Counted from the stretch's first letter, positions 43,697 through 53,613 are shown. The stretch is 64,000 bases of DNA from UBA6168 sp041741095 (GCA_041741095.1 JBGSKQ010000129.1:1-64000), one strand, 5' to 3'. Program-made: numbers and translations. The notes: generated from the letters alone by a model not told the origin.

Positions 43697-44711
43697 TGGC
43701 CAGTTCGATGAGTGATTCGGCTATTTTTTTACAATCAAAATGAGAAGGTTCAAGTTGAATGGTTTTGCTAAAATTCCCTTTTGAGGTCGCATGGGTATAG
43801 GTCTTGTCATAGTATTCGAGTGCAATGCCCGTTGCGGTTGCCAGGTCGCCCGCCTGAAATGCTTCGAGGGCCGCTTTCAAATACTGGCCGCCCATCCGCC
43901 GTTCGATTTTGCGCAAAGATTCTTCAAGTTCACTTGGTGGAAAATGGGCGTAACCTTTCATCAACCTTTCGACCCGGTGCTGAAAAGGCAATTCTACATG
44001 CACCAATACCGACGTTCTCATTTTTTCCCATATCGCCTGCGGCACAAATACTTTCCCGATGCTGCGGCTTTCGTTTTCCACCCAAATCCGCCTGCGTGGG
44101 TTCAATTTTGACAAATCGGTAAACAGCTCATTTTCAAACTGTTCGACTGTGGTCTGGGGCAGCTCGCCCAAGGCGCCGAAGGCCGAGCCTTTGTGGTGGG
44201 CCAGTTTTTCCAAATCAAGCACCTGCTCGCCCATTTCCGCCAAACGGTGCAGGATTTCCGTTTTGCCGCTGCCCGTTTTTCCACCCAAAACAACAAAACG
44301 GGCGGGTGTTTTTTCAAAAAAATCAAGGGCAAAATGGCGGAAAGCCTTGTAGCCGCCCACCAAAACTTCCACCTGAAAACCAGAAAACTCCAACAAAGTG
44401 GCAAGGCTTGCGCTGCGTTTTCCACCCCGCCAACAGTGAACGGCGGCACGGCGGGTTGGCGCTAAGCGAAATGCCTCTTTAACGTACCAGGACATTTTGG
44501 CACCGGCCATATCAAGTCCCCGAAGATATGCTTTTTCGGGGTTGACCTGCTTGTACAAAGTGCCGACCTCGGCCCGCTCCTCATTGCTGAACAAGGGAAG
44601 GTTGGCAGAACCGGGGATATGCCCTTGTTCATGCTCTGCCGGGGTCCGCACATCCAGTAAAATGGGCCGATCTTCCTGGTTTAAATAGTCTTCTATGTTG
44701 ACCAATTTCAC
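43680..44711 (-). CDS. mnmH: tRNA 2-selenouridine synthase
   Basis: A 343-residue protein also known as SelU or YbbB. An N-terminal rhodanese domain (PILLDVRTPAEHEQGHIPGS, catalytic Cys in AVHCWRGGKRSASL) is joined to a P-loop domain (VLGGKTGSGKTEILHRLAEM). It replaces the 2-thio group of wobble uridine with selenium in tRNAs for Lys, Glu and Gln, using selenophosphate. The start codon is GTG at 44711; no ATG precedes the rhodanese domain. selD overlaps its end by 17 bp. Confidence 0.95.
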   Translation of the reverse strand: MKLVNIEDYLNQEDRPILLDVRTPAEHEQGHIPGSANLPLFSNEERAEVGTLYKQVNPEKAYLRGLDMAGAKMSWYVKEAFRLAPTRRAAVHCWRGGKRSASLATLLEFSGFQVEVLVGGYKAFRHFALDFFEKTPARFVVLGGKTGSGKTEILHRLAEMGEQVLDLEKLAHHKGSAFGALGELPQTTVEQFENELFTDLSKLNPRRRIWVENESRSIGKVFVPQAIWEKMRTSVLVHVELPFQHRVERLMKGYAHFPPSELEESLRKIERRMGGQYLKAALEAFQAGDLATATGIALEYYDKTYTHATSKGNFSKTIQLEPSHFDCKKIAESLIELANDNRL

Positions 44712-44752
44712 CTTTTAGGTTGAAGTTAAGAAACTAAAAAATCGAACGGGGG

Positions 44753-44760
44753 CAAAAGTA
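44753..44760 (-). promoter_or_regulatory. putative -7 box for the mnmH-selD operon
   Basis: On the minus strand this reads TACTTTTG, an exact TAnnTTTG match, 42 bp before the GTG start. A TTTG lies 24 bp further upstream, slightly wide for a -33 element. Confidence 0.4.
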
Positions 44761-44962
44761 CCAAAAGCCCAAATCTGCCTGGGGCAAATTTTTCCCTGGC
44801 AAATATTATGGAGAAAGCTCCCGGCCAGGCTCCCATTGTTTACCAAGTGAAAAGACCACTACTTCCCCCTCTTTTTCCCGGTTCCTTCCCATTCAAGTTA
44901 CAATTGTCGCTGATTAGGTAAAAGCAGCGAACAGGATTGGGCAATTATTCCAATTGAAAAAA

Positions 44963-44970
44963 TAAATTTG
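44963..44970 (+). promoter_or_regulatory. putative -7 box for the small secreted protein gene
   Basis: TAAATTTG matches TAnnTTTG exactly, 43 bp before the ATG at 45014. TTG at 44937-44939 lies 23 bp upstream of it. The rest of the 302-bp gap between the divergent mnmH and this gene shows no other recognisable element. Confidence 0.45.
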
Positions 44971-45013
44971 CCCTTGCATTCTATGAGCACCCGGCCATTT
45001 TAAATTTTCACCT

Positions 45014-45433
45014 ATGAAAAAAATTTTTATCCCTGTTCTTCTTTTATTCCTTTCGATCACTACCTTTGCCCAATCACAACAACAAACCCACACCCATCCG
45101 ATAGATGCCCGCCTCTTTGAGGTATTCGATGGCACTTACCTGGAGCAATTAAATGCCGAGAACCCTTTCCTGATCCAGCGCTTGAATTTTTATCTTGATC
45201 ATGCGTGGTACATTACGGATTTGCCAGCAGAAAAATCTTCATCTGACTACCGCACCATTCAAATCGAAGATGTTGAAAAGATGAACATCCTGCTGGTAGA
45301 AAAAGAACAAAAACTGGAAAGGGACTGGGACAAACAAACGGTTTATAAAATCGGCAACAGCGGGAAAGCGCTTGTTTTTTTGCCCGGCAAGGAATTCACG
45401 AAAAAGCTGAACGAGCATCTTGCATTGAGGTAA
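45014..45433 (+). CDS. small secreted protein of unknown function
   Basis: The 139-residue product has a clean signal peptide (KKIFIPVLLLFLSITTFAQS), then a Gln/His/Thr-rich linker and a compact domain (LFEVFDGTYLEQLNAENPFL, IQRLNFYLDHAWYITDLPAE). I do not recognise the family from sequence, although similar proteins occur next to SprB-repeat genes in other Bacteroidota. The domain is acidic and lacks cysteines. It lies 205 bp upstream of the SprB-repeat gene on the same strand. Confidence 0.75.
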   Translation: MKKIFIPVLLLFLSITTFAQSQQQTHTHPIDARLFEVFDGTYLEQLNAENPFLIQRLNFYLDHAWYITDLPAEKSSSDYRTIQIEDVEKMNILLVEKEQKLERDWDKQTVYKIGNSGKALVFLPGKEFTKKLNEHLALR

Positions 45434-45638
45434 TTTTTTAAAATGGGCCAACAATTATCCGCCCAAACCTCAACAATAATTCACACCTGAGACTCAACAT
45501 CCAATCAAAGGCCAACACACCGAATAAGCGAGGCCAACCCAATCCCTGAACAATTTCAATGTTTTGCCATGCCTGTCAAGGTGTTGAAAAATATTCGGCG
45601 AAGCAACTATAACCAAAAACACAGACCACACTTACATT

Positions 45639-48600
45639 ATGAATTTGAAAACTACTTTCACCTTTTTGCTGGCGTTTTCAAGTTGTATCCTTTTGGGACA
45701 AAACTATCCCATGAACGCCGCTTTGTCCAGTGTCAACGATTGCAGTGGATACTTTTTGGACAGCGGCGGCGGGGCCAACCCCTACGGGGCCAACCAGCAT
45801 TTCACCACCACCATTTGCCCTGACGGCACCACGGGAACCCATGTTCAACTGATTTTCAGCGGAACGAATCTATCCGACGGCGACGAACTTTGCTTTTTTG
45901 ACGGCAACACAACTGCTGCGCCTTCGCTTGGCTGCGCCAGCGATTTCAACGGAAATCCCAATTTCATCATACAAGCTACGGCAGCCAATAATACAGGCTG
46001 CATTACCTTGACTTTCGACTCCGATGCAAGCGACCAGGGAACTGGCTGGAGCGCTGATATCAATTGCATTCCAGCCTGTCAAACCATTTACGCTGTTTTG
46101 GACAACACCGACCCAGTGGTTGAACCTGCCGACACAGGCTGGATTGACATTTGTCCGGGCGACCGTGTTTTCTTCTTCGGGAGTGGCGAATACCCGCAAA
46201 ACGGCACCGTGTATAACCATTCCGACTTTACCACCGATTTTGAATGGGATTTTGGCGATGGCGCAAATACGTTTGGGCCAACCGTCTCCCACATATTTGA
46301 GGAACCAGGAGGGTACATTGTACAGCTAAAACTCACGGACCAATTTGGCTGCAACAACACCAACTACCTCAGCCAGCGAATCAGGGTGGCACACAAGCCC
46401 GAGTTCATGATTGGTAATTTTATCCAGCAAATATGTGTGGGCGACACAGTTGAACTGAACGCCATGATTGACAGCATGGACATGAACCATACCGTGTCGG
46501 TCATGCCTGTGGAACAAGTTTTCCAGACCACTGGTATCCGTTCGGATTCGCTTGCCTTGCCCGATGGCAACGGTTCATCCTATCATACCACCATTTCTTT
46601 CACGGATTTTGCGCCGGGACAGGTTCTAAGCAACATCAACGATTTGTTGGGCATTTGGGTCAATATGGAGCATTCCTGGATGCGGGATTTGCAAATCACG
46701 ATTACCTGTCCAAACGATAGTTCGGTCATTTTGCACAACCACCCAGGCAATATTGGTGGCGAAGTGTTCCTCGGTGTCCCTGTTACTACCGATGAAGGAT
46801 TGCCCATGCCTATTCCTGGTCTTGGCTGGAACTATGGCTGGCAGACTATCCCTGATTATAACAATACCTGGATTGGATATGCCAATGCCAATAGCCCCTC
46901 CACCCTGCCCGCTGGCAGCTATCAATCTTTTGAGCCGCTGAGCCAACTTTTGGGCTGTCCATTGAATGGCGATTGGACCATCGAAGTGACTGACCTTTGG
47001 CCAGTGGACAATGGCTTCATCTTTTCCTGGAGCATTGATTTTGATCCAAGCCTATATCCTGCCCTGGAGACATTTGAACCGGCCATTGTTGATTGGTCCT
47101 GGAACAACCACCCTTCTTTGTTTTACAATCAGTTGGATTCCATTGCAGGGTCGCCCTTCAATGCAGGGGAGGTTGCCTATACATTCGTAGTGGAAGATGA
47201 ATTTGGCTGCGCATGGGACACAACGGTGGACATTCAAGTATTGCCGTTTACCCATCCCGATTGCCACACATGCAGTGATTTATTGACCCCAGCCCCCGAT
47301 ACGACGGTGTGCGTTGGAGAACCAGTTGAAATAGATGTTTTATCGCCCACTCCAGGCATGGACAATACCACCTTTGAATCTTATGACGACTATGCCATTG
47401 GAGCAGGAAACCACCCACCAGCCACGCCTTATTTTTCGACCATCAATGTCAATTCAAACATTCCGGCGGTCAACATGAACTCCACGATGGACATAATTTC
47501 AGTCTGCCTGGACATTGAAACGGATTTTGATGCCGACCTGGCCATTTGGCTTAGGGCACCCAATAACCAGTGGTTTGAGCTTTCGAGCAATAACGGCGGG
47601 GCGGGTGACAATTATACCCAAACCTGTTTTACGCCTACTGCCGTCACGCCGATTACTGCTGGAGTCGCACCGTTTACAGGGAACTTTAGGCCAGAGGGAA
47701 ATTGGAACGTACTGACCGGGGCGCCTATCAACGGCAACTGGACTTTAAGAATTTCGGACATGGCCGGGCCAAACGCACTCGGTAATTTGAATTGGTGGGC
47801 TATCACTTTCCGGACCGCCAACAACGTTACCTATACCTGGTCGCCTCCAGCGGGTTTGACTTGTACCAACTGTCCCGACCCTACCGCCAATCCGATGTCA
47901 AGTACACCTTACATTGTCACGGCCAACGACAGTTACAATTGTACCCAAAAAGACACCGTCACAATCACTACATTGAACAGCTTTCCTGCACCAACAGTCA
48001 ATTGCCTACTATTGGGGAACGGCCAAATCGTGGTGGATTGGAACGACGTTGCACCTGGTTTGGACTACGAAGTAAATATCAATGGAACTGGTTGGGTAAA
48101 CCCCAATAATGGCAATCTTTCCTACTTGGTAAGCGGCCTGAGCAACGGCGACCAAGTGGACGCAGAAGTGAGGGTCAACGTGAACGGAGCTGCTTGTTCG
48201 GTGGGAGTAGGCAATTCGTTTTGCGCCTATCAACTGTGCATGTTGGATGCTTTTACTTCCAATCCTGGCCCTTATGCGGTTTCCTGCAATGGAATATGCG
48301 ACGAGGCGGTACAAGTATCTGTCACCAATGGCGTCTCCCCCTTCAATTTCATGGTGACCAACCAGACGACGGGCAATAATTTTAGCCAAACCAATGGCAA
48401 CCTGACGAGCTTATGTCCTGGCAACTACCAAGTTATCGTATCGGATTTTGACAACTGCCTGGATACCGTTACCTTTTCCATCAGCGACCAGCCTGCCATC
48501 GTGGCAACGGCCAGCCAGACTTCGCCTGTTTCCTGCAATGGTTTAACTGATGGTTGTGCCACCATCGTTGCAAGTGGCGGCGTTGGCAGCTTTACCTATG

Positions 48601-50705
48601 TTTGGTCTGATCCCAATTCTTCCACCGGGACTACCATTTGCAACCTGCCCGCCGGAATGGCAACCGTTACTGCTACCGATGCCAATGGTTGCGAAGCCAT
48701 TGCAACAGCCACGATTACACAACCGAACGCTATTTCATTGGTAGTTTCAAAAACAGATGTACAATGTTTTAATGGTTCAGACGGTACGGCTACTGTGGTT
48801 GTCACTGGCGGGGTCGGTAATTACAGCTACCAATGGAGCGGTGGCACTACGCCCAACCAGGCCACAACGGCAGGGCTTTCTGCAAACAATTATTCCGTGA
48901 CGGTTTCGGATGCCAATGGCTGTGAAGCCTTTGCTACGGTCACTATTGTCCAACCAGCCAATGGCGTTCAGGTTACTGCCTCACAAACTGTAGTGAGTTG
49001 TTTCAATGAAAATCTGAGCGAGGCCACTGCTACGGCAATGGGCGGTGCGGGCAACTATACCTACCTCTGGATGCCGGGCAACCAAAGCAGCCAAACCGCC
49101 AATAACCTGGCTACCCAACTCTATACCGTTGTGGTGACCGATGCAATGGGATGCACCGCTACGGACGATGTTCAGATTAGTCAATGGGACGCAATCAATA
49201 TTTCCATTTCATTTTCGCCGCCTAGCTGCAATGGCTCATCCGATGGTGAAATGGCCGCCAATATTGTAACAGGTGGGAATGGCACTTACAATTTCCTTTG
49301 GAGCACCGGCGATACGGATGATTTTGCCAATGGTTTGGCGGGCGGCCAAGAATACTTCGTTACGGTTACGGACGGACAGGGCTGCACAGGTACTGCCTCC
49401 CGATTATTGAACGACCCACCTGCCATTTCATTCGATATTAATTCAGCCCCTACCTTGTGCAATGGGTCGGCGGATGGGGCGGCAACAGTAGCCAACGTGC
49501 AAAATGCCAATGGCCAAGTGACCTATCAGTGGGGCGCTGGAGCCTTGAACCAAAAAACGGCAACAGCGGACAGCCTTTCTGCCGGTACTTACAACGTGGT
49601 AGTGACCGATACGGCTGGATGCAGCCAATCTGGCACTGCTACCATTGAAGAACCCACCGCTATTGAAGTTTCTTTTGAAACGATTGACAATGAATGCTTT
49701 GGCTACGAAAACGGTACCGCCAAAATCGAAATTACGGGCGGTACACCAAACTATAATTACACTTGGTCAAATGGAGCCAATAACCAGGAAAGCCTGGATG
49801 ACTTGTCGGCTGGCTGGTATGATGTCACCATCACTGACGCTAATCTTTGTGAAAAATTAGATTCGGTGGAAATAGGCCAACCCGCCATCGTTAGTGCAGA
49901 AATAACACCTAAAGACGTTTCGTGCTTTGGTGATCGGGACGGTGCTATCACGATTGTTCCAAGCGGTGGGACGCCACCCTTTAAGTACAGTTTAGACGGC
50001 CAGCAATTCTATGGCAGCTCGACCCTGATTGCGCTGACAGCAGGCTCGTATCCTGTTTATTTAAAAGATGCAAAAGACTGTGTGTACGAGTTTTCAACCG
50101 TGATAAACGAACCACCTGCCATGATGGTGGACATACTGGTTTGGGGGCAGGCAGTGGACGAGCACATGATCAATTATGGCGAATCCTTCCCGGTAACTGC
50201 TTCACCCACCAACAACCAAGGCAGCACCATGTACATTTGGGATGCCTCTTATTGCGGAACTTTGTACTGCGATACGACTTCAGATTGCACAGAAACGCTA
50301 CTTTGCACTGAGCTAAATGCAGTTCCGGAATATACGATTGACTATTTCCTGACGGCCATTGATGAAAATGGATGCGAAGCTGAAGACCATATTCAGGTGC
50401 ATGTGAAAAAGGAGCGCCGGGTGCTTGTGCCCACTGGTTTTTCACCCAACCAAGATGCATTCAATAACTTGCTCTCGATTCACGGCAAATCAGGCACGAT
50501 GGTGAAAATCTTCCAGGTTTTTGACCGATGGGGCGAACTGTTGTTCCAAGACGTGGACATCCCCATCAACGACACGACCCGTGGCTGGGACGGCACCTAC
50601 AAATCGAAGGAAATGCAGCCCGGCGTGTATGTCTGGTACCTGGAAGCAGAGTACAGCGACGGCATGACGGAGAGTTTTAAAGGGGAAACGACCCTTATTA
50701 GATAA
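45639..50705 (+). CDS. large secreted SprB-repeat protein with P-domains and T9SS type B sorting domain
   Basis: A 1688-residue protein with signal peptide (TFTFLLAFSSCILLGQ). A CUB-like domain (about 30-145), a PKD domain (about 185-245: FEWDFGDG, VQLKLTDQFGC), and two proprotein-convertase P-domain-like regions (about 330-480 and 615-735: HSWMRDLQITITCPNDS; LAIWLRAPNNQWFELSS) are followed by eight SprB-type repeats (about 875-1490), each starting near VSCFNG/DGxAT and giving GGVGNYSYQWS. The C-terminus (about 1590-1688: RRVLVPTGFSPNQDAFNNLL, FDRWGELLFQ, GWDGTYKSKEMQPGVYVWYL) is the gliding-motility-associated type B sorting domain. It is followed 33 bp later by a PorP/SprF gene. I infer a surface adhesin. 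Confidence 0.94.
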   Translation: MNLKTTFTFLLAFSSCILLGQNYPMNAALSSVNDCSGYFLDSGGGANPYGANQHFTTTICPDGTTGTHVQLIFSGTNLSDGDELCFFDGNTTAAPSLGCASDFNGNPNFIIQATAANNTGCITLTFDSDASDQGTGWSADINCIPACQTIYAVLDNTDPVVEPADTGWIDICPGDRVFFFGSGEYPQNGTVYNHSDFTTDFEWDFGDGANTFGPTVSHIFEEPGGYIVQLKLTDQFGCNNTNYLSQRIRVAHKPEFMIGNFIQQICVGDTVELNAMIDSMDMNHTVSVMPVEQVFQTTGIRSDSLALPDGNGSSYHTTISFTDFAPGQVLSNINDLLGIWVNMEHSWMRDLQITITCPNDSSVILHNHPGNIGGEVFLGVPVTTDEGLPMPIPGLGWNYGWQTIPDYNNTWIGYANANSPSTLPAGSYQSFEPLSQLLGCPLNGDWTIEVTDLWPVDNGFIFSWSIDFDPSLYPALETFEPAIVDWSWNNHPSLFYNQLDSIAGSPFNAGEVAYTFVVEDEFGCAWDTTVDIQVLPFTHPDCHTCSDLLTPAPDTTVCVGEPVEIDVLSPTPGMDNTTFESYDDYAIGAGNHPPATPYFSTINVNSNIPAVNMNSTMDIISVCLDIETDFDADLAIWLRAPNNQWFELSSNNGGAGDNYTQTCFTPTAVTPITAGVAPFTGNFRPEGNWNVLTGAPINGNWTLRISDMAGPNALGNLNWWAITFRTANNVTYTWSPPAGLTCTNCPDPTANPMSSTPYIVTANDSYNCTQKDTVTITTLNSFPAPTVNCLLLGNGQIVVDWNDVAPGLDYEVNINGTGWVNPNNGNLSYLVSGLSNGDQVDAEVRVNVNGAACSVGVGNSFCAYQLCMLDAFTSNPGPYAVSCNGICDEAVQVSVTNGVSPFNFMVTNQTTGNNFSQTNGNLTSLCPGNYQVIVSDFDNCLDTVTFSISDQPAIVATASQTSPVSCNGLTDGCATIVASGGVGSFTYVWSDPNSSTGTTICNLPAGMATVTATDANGCEAIATATITQPNAISLVVSKTDVQCFNGSDGTATVVVTGGVGNYSYQWSGGTTPNQATTAGLSANNYSVTVSDANGCEAFATVTIVQPANGVQVTASQTVVSCFNENLSEATATAMGGAGNYTYLWMPGNQSSQTANNLATQLYTVVVTDAMGCTATDDVQISQWDAINISISFSPPSCNGSSDGEMAANIVTGGNGTYNFLWSTGDTDDFANGLAGGQEYFVTVTDGQGCTGTASRLLNDPPAISFDINSAPTLCNGSADGAATVANVQNANGQVTYQWGAGALNQKTATADSLSAGTYNVVVTDTAGCSQSGTATIEEPTAIEVSFETIDNECFGYENGTAKIEITGGTPNYNYTWSNGANNQESLDDLSAGWYDVTITDANLCEKLDSVEIGQPAIVSAEITPKDVSCFGDRDGAITIVPSGGTPPFKYSLDGQQFYGSSTLIALTAGSYPVYLKDAKDCVYEFSTVINEPPAMMVDILVWGQAVDEHMINYGESFPVTASPTNNQGSTMYIWDASYCGTLYCDTTSDCTETLLCTELNAVPEYTIDYFLTAIDENGCEAEDHIQVHVKKERRVLVPTGFSPNQDAFNNLLSIHGKSGTMVKIFQVFDRWGELLFQDVDIPINDTTRGWDGTYKSKEMQPGVYVWYLEAEYSDGMTESFKGETTLIR

Positions 50706-50738
50706 TGACATTATTTTAAGATCAAATCATCCTGAATC

Positions 50739-51788
50739 ATGAAAATAAAACTACTTGTTCTCAGCTTTTTGGTAGGCAGTTTTATACAAAATGCCAATGC
50801 ACAAGACCCCCAATTCGTCCAATTTTACGCTTCTCCTTTGCAGCTCAACCCTGCCATGACAGGCGTTTTCCCAGGCAAATGGCGCATCATCGCCAATTAC
50901 CGGGAGCAATGGAACAGCATCTTGGATTCCAATCCATTTCGCAGCATGAGCGCAAGTTTCGATGCCAGGAGCCAAGTGGGCCGAGGCGACTATTTTGCCT
51001 ACGGGCTGACGGCCCTGCGGGATCAGGCAGGTTCCTCGCATTACCTGCGCACCAGCGGCGACTTGAGCCTGTCTTACATGAAACAACTGGGCGGGGGCTA
51101 TCGCAGCGCCGATCAATACCTGATTGGCGGGGCGCAAGTCGGCATTGGCCAGCATACCATTGATTATCAAAACCTTTGGTTTAGCTACCAATTTGATGGC
51201 ACGGTGGAGCAGGTGGACAGGAACCACTCTTCCGGCGAAACCATCAACCAGTCCAGCGATTTGTATATGAATATCAATGCAGGGCTGCTTTGGTACGCCG
51301 TCTATGACGACAACCAAAGCCTCTATTTTGGCGGGTCGCTGCACCATGTGAATGCACCAAAAGTGTCCTTCATCGCTGCCGATGGAGAAGAAAACATGGA
51401 CATGAAATGGGTGGCACATGCGGGTGGAGAATTGCCTTTCAGCCATGAATTCAGCATGTTGCCAGCGGTGGCGGTCATGGGCCAGGGGCCATCCCTGCTT
51501 TCCTTGTTTGGTACCAATATCCGCTATACCAACCGTGACTGGCGGGAAGTGGCACTTCGTGCGGGCGTTTGGGGGCATTTGTCAAAAAATGTAGAAGGTA
51601 GCATCCACCTGCCAGCCGTGACTTTTACGGCGGTGTTGGAACTGGAGCGCCTGAACGTGGGCATCAGCTACGATGTGAACGTGAACAAACTCTCCCCACC
51701 GACAAATAACCGGGGTGCCTACGAAATTTCTATAATTTACTACCAACCGGCCCCAAGGCGTGAAAACGTGAAATGTCCGAAACTGTAA
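50739..51788 (+). CDS. PorP/SprF-family outer-membrane protein
   Basis: The 349-residue protein has a signal peptide (LLVLSFLVGSFIQNANAQ) and the PorP/SprF beginning DPQFVQFYASPLQLNPAMTG, followed by beta-barrel-like alternating strands (WRIIANYREQWNSI, YFAYGLTALRDQAG, LSYMKQLGG). In Flavobacterium, SprF is needed to move SprB, a type B T9SS cargo, to the surface. Its position 33 bp behind a type B cargo gene suggests a dedicated partner. A strong terminator follows 9 bp after the stop. Confidence 0.93.
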   Translation: MKIKLLVLSFLVGSFIQNANAQDPQFVQFYASPLQLNPAMTGVFPGKWRIIANYREQWNSILDSNPFRSMSASFDARSQVGRGDYFAYGLTALRDQAGSSHYLRTSGDLSLSYMKQLGGGYRSADQYLIGGAQVGIGQHTIDYQNLWFSYQFDGTVEQVDRNHSSGETINQSSDLYMNINAGLLWYAVYDDNQSLYFGGSLHHVNAPKVSFIAADGEENMDMKWVAHAGGELPFSHEFSMLPAVAVMGQGPSLLSLFGTNIRYTNRDWREVALRAGVWGHLSKNVEGSIHLPAVTFTAVLELERLNVGISYDVNVNKLSPPTNNRGAYEISIIYYQPAPRRENVKCPKL

Positions 51789-51797
51789 AAACCAACA

Positions 51798-51830
51798 AGG
51801 GCGGCGATAGATGATCGCCGCCCTTTTTTT
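51798..51830 (+). terminator. rho-independent terminator of the SprB-repeat/PorP operon
   Basis: An 11-bp perfect stem (51798-51808 AGGGCGGCGAT with 51814-51824) with a 5-nt loop, then TTTTTT. It abuts the stop of the convergent hydratase gene. Confidence 0.88.
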
Positions 51831-52608
51831 ATTCTCCCTTGAAAACAGGTTTTCTTTTTTCCAAAAAAGCCGTCACACCTTCCTTGTAGTCGAATGTTTT
51901 TCCAGCTAAAGATTGGTAGCTGTCTTCTTCCCTTAGTTGTTTTTCCAAATCGTTTGTCAGGGATTGGTTGAGGAGATGTTTGGTAAAAGCCAGGCCCTTG
52001 GTGGGCATTTGGGCGAGGGTTTTTGCAATGTTGTAGGCACTTTCTGCAAAGCCCTCATCCGGCAGGGTTTTGTAAATCATGCCCATCGCATCGGCTTCCT
52101 TGGCCGTGACCTTTTCACCCAGCATCATCAGTCCGGTGGCCTTTTGCCAGCCAATCAACCGGGGCAAAAAGAAGGTGCCGCCGCTGTCGGGTATCAGGCC
52201 GATTTTACTGAAAGCCTGGATAAAGGAAGCAGATTCCGCCGCCACGGTTATATCACATGCCAAAGCAATATTGGCACCTGCCCCCGCAGCCACGCCATTG
52301 ACCCCGCAAACGATAGGTTTTTCAATATGCCGCAGGCGTTTGATGATGGGGTTGTAATGTTCGCCAAGAATGGTGGTAAAACTGGGTGCATTGTCAAAAT
52401 CGCTCACTTCCTGCAAATCTTGCCCTGCACAAAATGCCTTGCCGTTGCCCGTCAAATAAATGGCCCGTACCTTATCGTCAGCCGTACATTCATCCAGGGC
52501 TGCCTGCACTTCCAGTGCCATGGAGCGGTTGAAAGCATTGTAAACCTGTGGGCGGTTGAGGGTGATCGAACCAACCGAATCTTCAATTTTAAAGATGATA
52601 TTTTCCAT
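51829..52608 (-). CDS. enoyl-CoA hydratase/isomerase family protein, PaaG-like
   Basis: At 259 residues this is a crotonase-fold enzyme. The oxyanion-hole segments GKAFCAGQDLQEV and NGVAAGAGANIALACDITVA are clear, and the stretch FSKIGLIPDSGGTFFLPRLI, with Asp in place of the hydratase Glu, is characteristic of PaaG (ring-opened phenylacetyl-CoA epoxide isomerase) and related enzymes. No other paa genes are adjacent, so a phenylacetate role is only suggested. It follows the glycosyltransferase gene by 3 bp on the same strand. Confidence 0.88.
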   Translation of the reverse strand: MENIIFKIEDSVGSITLNRPQVYNAFNRSMALEVQAALDECTADDKVRAIYLTGNGKAFCAGQDLQEVSDFDNAPSFTTILGEHYNPIIKRLRHIEKPIVCGVNGVAAGAGANIALACDITVAAESASFIQAFSKIGLIPDSGGTFFLPRLIGWQKATGLMMLGEKVTAKEADAMGMIYKTLPDEGFAESAYNIAKTLAQMPTKGLAFTKHLLNQSLTNDLEKQLREEDSYQSLAGKTFDYKEGVTAFLEKRKPVFKGE

Positions 52609-52611
52609 GTT

Positions 52612-53517
52612 TCAAGTATTAAATGTTGGAGGCAATTGCTGCACAATGCGGGCAAAATAGCCCAATTTGTACAAATCAAAAAGCCGTAAAGAGGGTCTGG
52701 GCGATTTCAAATTTTTTAACAGCCTGTCTTCTGTTTTTGAAAACAACCAAGCCAATAAGCCACCAAAACCCAGGCGGTGCAGCGGCTGATACATTGCCAA
52801 TAATTTTGTTTCAACAGGTTTTCCAGCTTTCCAGAGTATGGCCAGGTTTTCAAGGCCCTGTTTGGTTTTTTTCAAAAAAACATCCACAGGTTCCAAGCCG
52901 ATGTGTTCCAGTGGGTTGTCAATATGAAAAATGGGGATGCCGTGTTTGGCCAATTCTATCCCGAAAAGCGTGTCCTCGTGCCCATACTGCCGCAGGCTTT
53001 CATCAAAGCCAATGCTGAGAAAAATATCTTTTGGAACGATGAAATTATTGGTTTTGAAACTGTGATAGGGCTTATTTTTTCGTTGCTCAAGTTCAAGCTG
53101 TTCACGATTCGCCCCATAATACCAGTGCAAATAAAAGGAGGACTCAGCGGGCGGTGCTGGCGAATAGGAACTGCCACCATACACCACTGCTCCGGGTTGA
53201 ATTTGTGCCAAATGTTTTTGAATAAAATCTGGGCTTACCACCCGGTTGTCGCAGTCCATGAACAAAAGATAAGGCATACTGGCCGCCTTTCCCAAGACAT
53301 TCCTGATGGCAGATCGCCCCAGGTTTTGAGGCAATTCCCGATAATTAACATGTTCAAAACCAGCTATTTCCCTGTTTTCTTCTTTAAAATGATCCAACGA
53401 GCCGTCATCAAAGCACACAAACTCAAAATCCTTCCCCGCTGCAAGGCACTGCCCATGCAGGTCAGCCACCAGTTGCCTGACATCGTAATTGTAGATGGGG
53501 ATGAGGATGGAAAGCAT
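52612..53517 (-). CDS. family 2 glycosyltransferase
   Basis: A 301-residue GT-A fold enzyme. The N-terminal MLSILIPIYNYDVRQLVADL and CFDDGSLD form the nucleotide-sugar site, and LLFMDCDNRVVS carries the metal-binding DxD-like motif. FIVPKDIFLSIGFDESLRQY with GHEDTLFGIEL fits the acceptor-side ED motif of GT2 enzymes. The sugar and acceptor are unknown. It overlaps no neighbour, is divergent from mqnE with a 96-bp gap holding an octamer-like tract, and leads into the PaaG-like gene. Confidence 0.9.
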   Translation of the reverse strand: MLSILIPIYNYDVRQLVADLHGQCLAAGKDFEFVCFDDGSLDHFKEENREIAGFEHVNYRELPQNLGRSAIRNVLGKAASMPYLLFMDCDNRVVSPDFIQKHLAQIQPGAVVYGGSSYSPAPPAESSFYLHWYYGANREQLELEQRKNKPYHSFKTNNFIVPKDIFLSIGFDESLRQYGHEDTLFGIELAKHGIPIFHIDNPLEHIGLEPVDVFLKKTKQGLENLAILWKAGKPVETKLLAMYQPLHRLGFGGLLAWLFSKTEDRLLKNLKSPRPSLRLFDLYKLGYFARIVQQLPPTFNT

Positions 53518-53522
53518 AAAGG

Positions 53523-53546
53523 CAATGAGAGAATGAATGAATGAAA
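53523..53546 (-). repeat. octamer-like tract, TCTCATTN family, inverted
   Basis: On the minus strand the units are TTTCATTC, ATTCATTC, TCTCATTG. The tract begins 6 bp upstream of the glycosyltransferase ATG. Confidence 0.5.
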
Positions 53547-53583
53547 CAACCTTTCAAAAAAAACTGAAAGTACATAGAACTGT

Positions 53584-53591
53584 TACCTTTG
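53584..53591 (+). promoter_or_regulatory. putative -7 box for mqnE-mqnA
   Basis: TACCTTTG matches TAnnTTTG exactly, 22 bp before the mqnE ATG, giving a leader of about 16 nt. A good TTG box is not visible. Confidence 0.4.
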
Positions 53592-53613
53592 TCGGCGCAA
53601 AAATGCAAAATAC

